A program made the position numbers and the translations under genes. From the NCBI GenBank assembly GCA_947072905.1, contig CAMTKF010000003.1, positions 45,135 to 109,134 of the forward strand: a stretch of 64,000 nucleotides of DNA. Direction: 5' to 3'. The notes under the pieces were generated by a model, which saw only the letters and a program-made list of their open reading frames with translations, was not told the origin of the DNA and searched no databases. This document shows, piece by piece, positions 57,829 to 64,000 of the stretch. Within the stretch, counting starts at the first letter, position 1. Each line of letters starts with the position of its first letter. This stretch comes from an uncultured Bacteroidales bacterium. GTDB lineage: Bacteria; Bacteroidota; Bacteroidia; Bacteroidales; Muribaculaceae.

Positions 57829-60012
57829 TTATTTAACTGCAACCTTGGCAGTGTGGCCGGCGGCACGTACCATGTATACGCCGGGGGTCATGCCCTGAAG
57901 GCTTACTGAGCCGGTGGCGGCAGCCACGCGGATGCCCTGAAGGTTGTAAACTTCGATGAATGCACCGTCGAGAGTTACGTTGGTGCCGTCGAATGCGAAG
58001 GGAAGTTCACCGGCAACGGCATCAACGATACCGGCAGCCTTGTTGAAAGGCAGGTCGTAGTAGCGGGTATAGGACTTATCCAAACCGTCTACTGCCTTTG
58101 TATAACGTACAGAAAGGTAGTTGGGATAAGGCTGAATGTAGTCGAGGACACCATATTCAGGATCGGGACCCAGCAGAAGGAGTTCACGGCCGGCGGGATA
58201 GTTTTCGCTGGTAGCCTGGGCTACGAGGAGCTGTTCTTCTGAAGAGGCATCGTCGGCATTGGCGCGCTTGATGAGCATCATGTATTCGCGTTCGGGACCT
58301 TTGTGGAAGTAGTTTTCGTCAAGGGTCATATTTGTCATGTACAGCGATGCGTAGTTCACCAGGTTACCGATGTTGATGTAGTCCATGTGGTCGAGCTTGC
58401 CTTCTCTGGTTATCCATGCCACACGCATGAAGTTTGTATCTTCGATATCATCGTATTCGGGCACACGCATTTCAACTGCGTACATGAATGTGTCGCCCAC
58501 CTTAATACGGTCCATGTTGGCCATCATGTAGTCGGGTTCGTCTGAGTCTTCGTCAATGAGACCCTGGAACATGCGGAGCTCGGTCTGGAATGTGCGCATG
58601 TTCACGAAGTTGAACCAGTAGCCCTGGGAGTCGAGTTCGGCAAACATTTCCATGGGATCGAAGCCTTCGATATCCGAGAGGCGCTGATGGCTTGCAGCGT
58701 TCTCAAAGAGCGGGCAGCGCAGTGAGCCGTCGGCATTGTAAATGAAGTATGAGTTGGCAAAGCTGTCAGAAGAAGCCAGGTAGTCGCTGCGGGTAACGAT
58801 AAACGATGCGAGACCGTCGTCGCCGTAAGCCACGTCGCCGGTGTAGCTGAACAGACCTATGCCGTAGTACGATGCGATGATGCCGTCGACCTGAGGACGT
58901 GTTACATCAATCTTGGTGGTCTGGGCGAGCTTGAACTGACCGGCAGCGTCGTCCAACTCGTAGATTTCGATAACCAGCTTGTTGGGCAGACGCTGGGTTG
59001 GATCCTCGTCCATTGAGTCGAACCTGTTGTAGAACAGTTCCTCATAGTGGGGGAAAACGATGCAGGGCTTGCCGTTGTGCACGTATGTCATCATAGGGGG
59101 AGTGTCCTGCTGATCGCCCTGATACTGATAGTATGTGATGCGCTTTTCAAACACGGGCTTAAGCTCGCCGTTGGCATCGGCCTTGGCGTATGTCACGGCC
59201 TTGATGTAGTTGCCCAACTGATACTGCCAGTAGGCACCCGGCTGTTCGAGGTCTTCTTCCTTGATATTCGAGTCGTTACCTTCAGTAACAACGGTCATGA
59301 ACAGGTTTTCGTTGCCCTCGGTAGAGGCATCGAGAACGTCGGAGATGAAGTGGTTGTACACCTGTATGGGCTCGTCATTGCCTTCGCTATCCTTGGGATT
59401 GCCAATAGAGTACACATAGGTGTAAGGACGAATACCCCAGGGCAGCGGATTTACGGTAAGCGCCACAGCCACTTCAATATTATCGTCGGTGTTGAAGTAG
59501 TTTCGTGAAATCAAAGGTAAGATTTCCACCTTACGTACACGTGCTTCATCAGCCTTAAGCTCTAATTTATCGCTTATGGTACCCACAAGTTTCATGTCTT
59601 GGTCGAAAATCTCAATCGAGAAAGACTGGGGCAGCATCTCGTAGAAATATTCGTTAACGACGCTTTTCTTGTACTCGATCTTACCTGAGTAGAACCATGT
59701 TTCGCCGTTGGGTGCATCCATCTCACCCCAGAGATCACGGTTGCCGAATTCCTGCGAGGGAGTTGTCACGATGTCAGAGTCGTCGGCGGGAGCGGCCAGG
59801 GTGCTTGCGAAGCGCGAGGGCTTGCCGGCCTCAAGGAGCGCGTTGGTGCCCTCGATACGCTTCATGCGTTCTGATTTGAAAGCGTCTGAGCCGTTCTTGG
59901 CCTTGTAGATCATTTTGGAGATGTCAAATCCCTTGGGAGCAAGGGCATGCGACACACCTGTACCGCAAAGCAATGTTGCAGCAGAGAGAAGTGTAAGAGT
60001 AAATTTGTTCAA
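57829..60012 (-). CDS. Secreted protein with T9SS-like tail, function unknown
   Basis: 727 aa; signal peptide; tail IEVYNLQGIRVAAATGSVSLQGMTPGVYMVRAAGHTAKVAVK. Confidence 0.82.
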   Translation of the reverse strand: MNKFTLTLLSAATLLCGTGVSHALAPKGFDISKMIYKAKNGSDAFKSERMKRIEGTNALLEAGKPSRFASTLAAPADDSDIVTTPSQEFGNRDLWGEMDAPNGETWFYSGKIEYKKSVVNEYFYEMLPQSFSIEIFDQDMKLVGTISDKLELKADEARVRKVEILPLISRNYFNTDDNIEVAVALTVNPLPWGIRPYTYVYSIGNPKDSEGNDEPIQVYNHFISDVLDASTEGNENLFMTVVTEGNDSNIKEEDLEQPGAYWQYQLGNYIKAVTYAKADANGELKPVFEKRITYYQYQGDQQDTPPMMTYVHNGKPCIVFPHYEELFYNRFDSMDEDPTQRLPNKLVIEIYELDDAAGQFKLAQTTKIDVTRPQVDGIIASYYGIGLFSYTGDVAYGDDGLASFIVTRSDYLASSDSFANSYFIYNADGSLRCPLFENAASHQRLSDIEGFDPMEMFAELDSQGYWFNFVNMRTFQTELRMFQGLIDEDSDEPDYMMANMDRIKVGDTFMYAVEMRVPEYDDIEDTNFMRVAWITREGKLDHMDYINIGNLVNYASLYMTNMTLDENYFHKGPEREYMMLIKRANADDASSEEQLLVAQATSENYPAGRELLLLGPDPEYGVLDYIQPYPNYLSVRYTKAVDGLDKSYTRYYDLPFNKAAGIVDAVAGELPFAFDGTNVTLDGAFIEVYNLQGIRVAAATGSVSLQGMTPGVYMVRAAGHTAKVAVK

Positions 60013-60127
60013 GGCAGTTTTTATTTTTATGGTTTATAATATCCGTATACGAAATAAGCCGAGAAAGATGCGTCCGCCTTTTGGACTCCATAATCCCGTA
60101 CATTATTTTAAGTAGCTTTTCTACGCG

Positions 60128-60158
60128 CAAAGATAAAGCAAAAAAATAAATAAACAAA
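60128..60158 (-). promoter_or_regulatory. Consensus Bacteroidetes promoter of the secreted-protein run
   Basis: Minus strand TTTG-N19-TATCTTTG. Confidence 0.7.
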
Positions 60159-60363
60159 GGTTTTGTATTAAAATACAATACAAAGTTGCAATTTTAACAT
60201 TTGTTTTCAATTTTTAGGTTGCAAAATCTGTTAAATTGTAAATAATACACTCTTTATTGATTAATGAATTTTCATATTTTAAAAAATTTGATTAACTTTG
60301 AACACTTTTTTGACCATAAAAGTATCATATTTCAAAAACCTTAAATTTATAACATTCCCAATT

Positions 60364-62556
60364 ATGACAAGCTCGGTATTTTGGTTAGTGCCTGCGGCTT
60401 CTGTAATCGCATTGCTGCTCGCCTGGTATTTCTACCGCGAGATGATGCGCGAGAGCGAAGGCACCGACACCATGAAGCGTATAGCTTCGCACGTACGCAA
60501 GGGCGCAATGAGCTATCTTAAGCAACAATACAAGATAGTGGGTTGTGTGTTCCTGGCACTGGTTATCCTTTTCTCAATCATGGCATACGGATTTCAGCTA
60601 CAGAATCCATGGGTGCCCGTAGCCTTCCTCACCGGTGGCTTCTTCTCGGGTCTCTCGGGTTTCCTGGGCATGAAGACCGCCACATACGCCTCGGCCCGCA
60701 CCGCCAATGCGGCCAGCAACTCGCTCAACCGCGGCCTCAGGGTGGCATTCCGCTCGGGTGCCGTAATGGGCCTGGTTGTGGTAGGCCTCGGCCTGTTTGA
60801 CATTTCGTTCTGGTATCTGCTGCTCGACTGGCTGGTTGACCTGCCCGGCACCGCCAAGCTGGCTATGATCACCACCACCATGCTCACCTTCGGTATGGGT
60901 GCGTCTACACAGGCTCTGTTTGCCCGTGTGGGCGGCGGTATCTACACCAAGGCCGCCGACGTGGGCGCCGACCTCGTGGGCAAGGTTGAAGCCGGTATTC
61001 CCGAGGACGACCCCCGCAACCCCGCCACCATCGCCGACAACGTGGGCGACAACGTGGGCGACGTGGCCGGTATGGGTGCCGACCTCTACGAGTCGTATTG
61101 CGGTTCTATCCTGGCCACATCGGCCCTGGGTGCCGCCGCATTCCTGCTCTCGGGCGACGTGGAGATGCAGTACAAGGCCGTTGTGGCCCCCATGCTCATA
61201 GCCGCCGTAGGCATACTGCTCTCTATAGTGGGTATCTTTGCCGTGCGCACCAAAGAAGACGCCAACATGAAGCAGCTGCTCGGCTCGCTCTCGCTGGGCA
61301 CCAACCTCAGCTCGGTGCTTATCGTGGCCGCCACATTCCTTATCCTGTGGATGCTCGGAATCACCAACTGGGCGCTGATAGGCTGCTCGGTGGTTGTAGG
61401 CCTGCTGGTGGGAATAATCATCGGACGCTCTACCGAGTACTACACATCACAATCATATAAGCCCACCAAGAAACTGGCCGAAAGCGGCACCACCGGTCCT
61501 GCCACCGTTATCATCTCGGGTGTTGGCCTGGGTATGATCTCAACCGCAGTACCCGTAATAGCCGTTGTAGCCGGTATCATCCTCAGCTACTGGTTTGCTT
61601 CGGGCTTTGAATTCGGCAACGTAGCCATGGGCCTCTACGGCATTGGTATCGCCGCCGTGGGCATGCTCTCTACCCTTGGTATCACCCTGGCAACCGACGC
61701 CTACGGCCCCATAGCCGACAACGCCGGCGGTAATGCCGAAATGAGCGGCCTGGGCGCTGAAGTGCGCCGCCGCACCGACGCCCTCGACTCGCTGGGCAAT
61801 ACAACCGCCGCCACCGGCAAAGGCTTTGCCATTGGCTCGGCCGCCCTCACCGGTCTGGCTCTGCTGGCTTCGTATATCGAGGAAATACGTATCGGCCTTG
61901 AACGCCTGGGCGAAACCATGATTCAGGTGGGCGACCGCACCGTGCATATCCACGAAATGAATTTCCTCGACTTCATGACTCTCTACGAGGTTAACCTCAT
62001 GAGCCCCAAGGTGCTTTCGGGTATGTTTATCGGCTCAATGATGGCCTTCCTGTTCTGCGGTCTTACAATGAACGCCGTAGGCCGTGCCGCCGCCCACATG
62101 GTTGACGAGGTTCGTCGCCAGTTCCGCGAAATAAAGGGTATCCTCGAAGGCAAAGCCGAACCCGACTACGCGCGTTGCGTGCAGATTTCTACCAAGGGCG
62201 CCCAGAAGGAAATGATCTTCCCCTCGCTGCTTGCCATCATCGCTCCTATAGTCACCGGTCTGGTATTCGGTGTTCCGGGCGTGCTTGGCCTGCTCGTAGG
62301 CGGTCTTTCAAGCGGCTTTGTACTGGCTATTTTCATGGCCAATGCCGGCGGTGCCTGGGACAATGCCAAGAAGTATGTTGAAGAAGGCAACTTCGGCGGC
62401 AAGGGCAGCGAAGTGCACAAAGCTACCGTGGTGGGCGACACCGTGGGCGACCCCTTCAAGGACACCAGCGGCCCCTCGCTCAACATCCTCATCAAACTCA
62501 TGTCGATGGTTGCCATCGTTATGGCCGGCCTTACCGTGAGCTGGAGTCTGTTCTGA
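60364..62556 (+). CDS. hppA: Membrane-bound ion-pumping pyrophosphatase
   Basis: KAADVGADLVGKVEAGIPEDDPRNPATIADNVGDNVGDVAGMGADLYESY; start at MTSSVFWLVPAAS; TAACTTTG at 60293. Confidence 0.98.
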   Translation: MTSSVFWLVPAASVIALLLAWYFYREMMRESEGTDTMKRIASHVRKGAMSYLKQQYKIVGCVFLALVILFSIMAYGFQLQNPWVPVAFLTGGFFSGLSGFLGMKTATYASARTANAASNSLNRGLRVAFRSGAVMGLVVVGLGLFDISFWYLLLDWLVDLPGTAKLAMITTTMLTFGMGASTQALFARVGGGIYTKAADVGADLVGKVEAGIPEDDPRNPATIADNVGDNVGDVAGMGADLYESYCGSILATSALGAAAFLLSGDVEMQYKAVVAPMLIAAVGILLSIVGIFAVRTKEDANMKQLLGSLSLGTNLSSVLIVAATFLILWMLGITNWALIGCSVVVGLLVGIIIGRSTEYYTSQSYKPTKKLAESGTTGPATVIISGVGLGMISTAVPVIAVVAGIILSYWFASGFEFGNVAMGLYGIGIAAVGMLSTLGITLATDAYGPIADNAGGNAEMSGLGAEVRRRTDALDSLGNTTAATGKGFAIGSAALTGLALLASYIEEIRIGLERLGETMIQVGDRTVHIHEMNFLDFMTLYEVNLMSPKVLSGMFIGSMMAFLFCGLTMNAVGRAAAHMVDEVRRQFREIKGILEGKAEPDYARCVQISTKGAQKEMIFPSLLAIIAPIVTGLVFGVPGVLGLLVGGLSSGFVLAIFMANAGGAWDNAKKYVEEGNFGGKGSEVHKATVVGDTVGDPFKDTSGPSLNILIKLMSMVAIVMAGLTVSWSLF

Positions 62557-62578
62557 TAAAAACTCCATACCATAGCAT

Positions 62579-62606
62579 AGCCCCCGCCACAACAACGGCG
62601 GGGGCT
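62579..62606 (+). terminator. Terminator after hppA
   Basis: AGCCCCCGCC-ACAACAAC-GGCGGGGGCT. Confidence 0.85.
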
Positions 62607-62841
62607 TAACTTTGTGATATGGCCTGCGGATGGCACTTTGGTAGCGTTGTCACCGGGCATCTCCTCCCTGCGGTCGTACATAGCCGGACGAGCTCACAGG
62701 CTTCCTTCGGAAGCCATATTCCCGATGAGGTGTGCGTTTTTTTACAAAAAATTATTTTCTTAAACCTCTATACTACAATTGTTTATCGGGATTAAGGCTA
62801 AATTTTATCAAAAAAATAAAGTTACAATACGAACCAATTTG

Positions 62842-62970
62842 TGTTACAAAGCGTTTACAATATACAAAAGCGATAAAGAAATTAGCTTTTCCATTGTAAG
62901 AAATGTGATAATGATTGGTTTATATCTAACGTAGCGGCGCCGGGAGGCAGCCGCTACGTTGGGTTTTATA
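62842..62970 (-). repeat. Dispersed structured element, copy 2 (inverted relative to copy 1)
   Basis: Reverse complement TATAAAACCCAACGTAGCGGCTGCCTCCCGGCGCCGCTACGTTAGATATAAACCAATCATTATCACATTTCTTACAATGGAAAAGCT... Confidence 0.9.
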
Positions 62971-62987
62971 GCTGTTATTATAATGCT

Positions 62988-63937
62988 CTATTTAATCAGC
63001 GGTATGTACTTGCCGTAGCCCTCTTCCTCCATTTTTTCTACAGGTATGAAACGCAGCGCGGCCGAGTTGATACAGTAGCGCAAGCCGCCGCTCTCGGCAG
63101 GGCCGTCGGGGAATACGTGTCCGAGGTGCGAGTCAGACGATGCCGACTTGACCTCGGTGCGCACACGGCCGAAAGATGTATCAGTGTTCTCGGTGAGCAT
63201 ATCGTCGTCGATGGGACGTGTGAAAGCCGGCCAGCCGCAGCCCGAATTGTATTTGTCGGTGGAAAGGAACAGCGGTGTGCCATCGGTTATATCAACATAA
63301 ATGCCCTTGCGGAACTCGTTGTCGTATTCGTTGACAAAGGGGCGCTCGGTGGCTGCGTTCTGCGTCACCTCCCACTGCAGCGGAGTCAGGCGGGCACGCA
63401 GTTCCTGCTTGCTTTCGAGCTTCTTGGCAGCCATTGCCTTGGCTTCCTTGAACAGTGCGGGATTCACATGGCAATATCCACCGGGATTCTTGTAGAGATA
63501 ATCCTGATGATAGTCCTCGGCAGGGTAGAAATTTTCGAGCGGAGCAAATTCTATGGCCAGAGGTTGTGTGTGGCGGCGTTGCAGCGTTGCAAGCTGTGCT
63601 TCAATCACCGGCACATCGGCTGCATCGGTGTAATATATGCCCGTGCGGTATTGCGGACCCGAGTCGCCGCCCTGACGGTTTACCGACACCGGGTCGATAC
63701 TTTTGAAGAAGAGCATGAGCAGGTCACTCAGCCCCACCGAGTCGGCATCATACTCCACACGCACGGTTTCGGCTGCACCGGTGGCTCCGGAGCATACCTG
63801 TTCATACGACGGATTTGGAACACTGCTGTTGGCATAGCCTGCCGTAGTGCCCGAGACCCCGGGCACCAGCGAGAAAAGATGCGCTGTACCCCAGAAGCAT
63901 CCCCCCGCCAGATATATGGTTTTAGAGGGTGTTTCAT
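62988..63937 (-). CDS. msrAB: Peptide-methionine sulfoxide reductase MsrA-MsrB fusion; 5' end in a shifted frame
   Basis: [32 protein letters not shown] (MsrA) and [22 protein letters not shown]...[25 protein letters not shown] (MsrB); no ATG/GTG/TTG start in frame upstream of the catalytic motif. Confidence 0.85.
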
Positions 63938-64000
63938 AACGATTGTTAATTTGTGGGAAGTCTGTTTAGGAGCATTGCCACACCTGCAATAATAACCATC

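Noticed and set aside
63117-63992. 291-aa plus-strand ORF opposite msrAB
   Set aside because: Antisense to conserved MsrA/MsrB catalytic motifs
1-64000. CRISPR array, rRNA operon or prophage
   Set aside because: No regularly spaced direct repeats, no rRNA-like sequence and no phage structural genes were seen

Overview
A 64 kb chromosomal segment of a Bacteroidales-type genome, probably Muribaculaceae-like. This is inferred from TTG-N19/20-TAnnTTTG promoters, a type V (Mfa/Fim) pilus locus and T9SS-like C-terminal tails. Most of the window is housekeeping: ruvB, cysS, a RecD-like helicase, a polyprenyl synthase, cdd, tyrS, dnaX, tcdA, recA, pfkA, glf, hppA and msrAB, plus tRNA-Pro and tRNA-Asp. 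Accessory regions are: a toxin-antitoxin-like pair whose antitoxin carries a single in-frame stop; a four-gene type V pilus locus with strong intercistronic hairpins and a poly-G tract next to its promoter; an AT-rich convergent type II restriction-modification pair next to a structured noncoding element; a three-domain esterase/GH53/hydrolase fusion; an integrase remnant with a RhuM-like gene; and a run of three large secreted proteins including a C10 protease. The least explained signal is an ~86-nt dispersed element in two opposite-facing copies about 15 kb apart. Its hairpin shows a compensatory base-pair change, which suggests selection on structure. All calls come from reading the sequence and the supplied ORFs; no database search was run.
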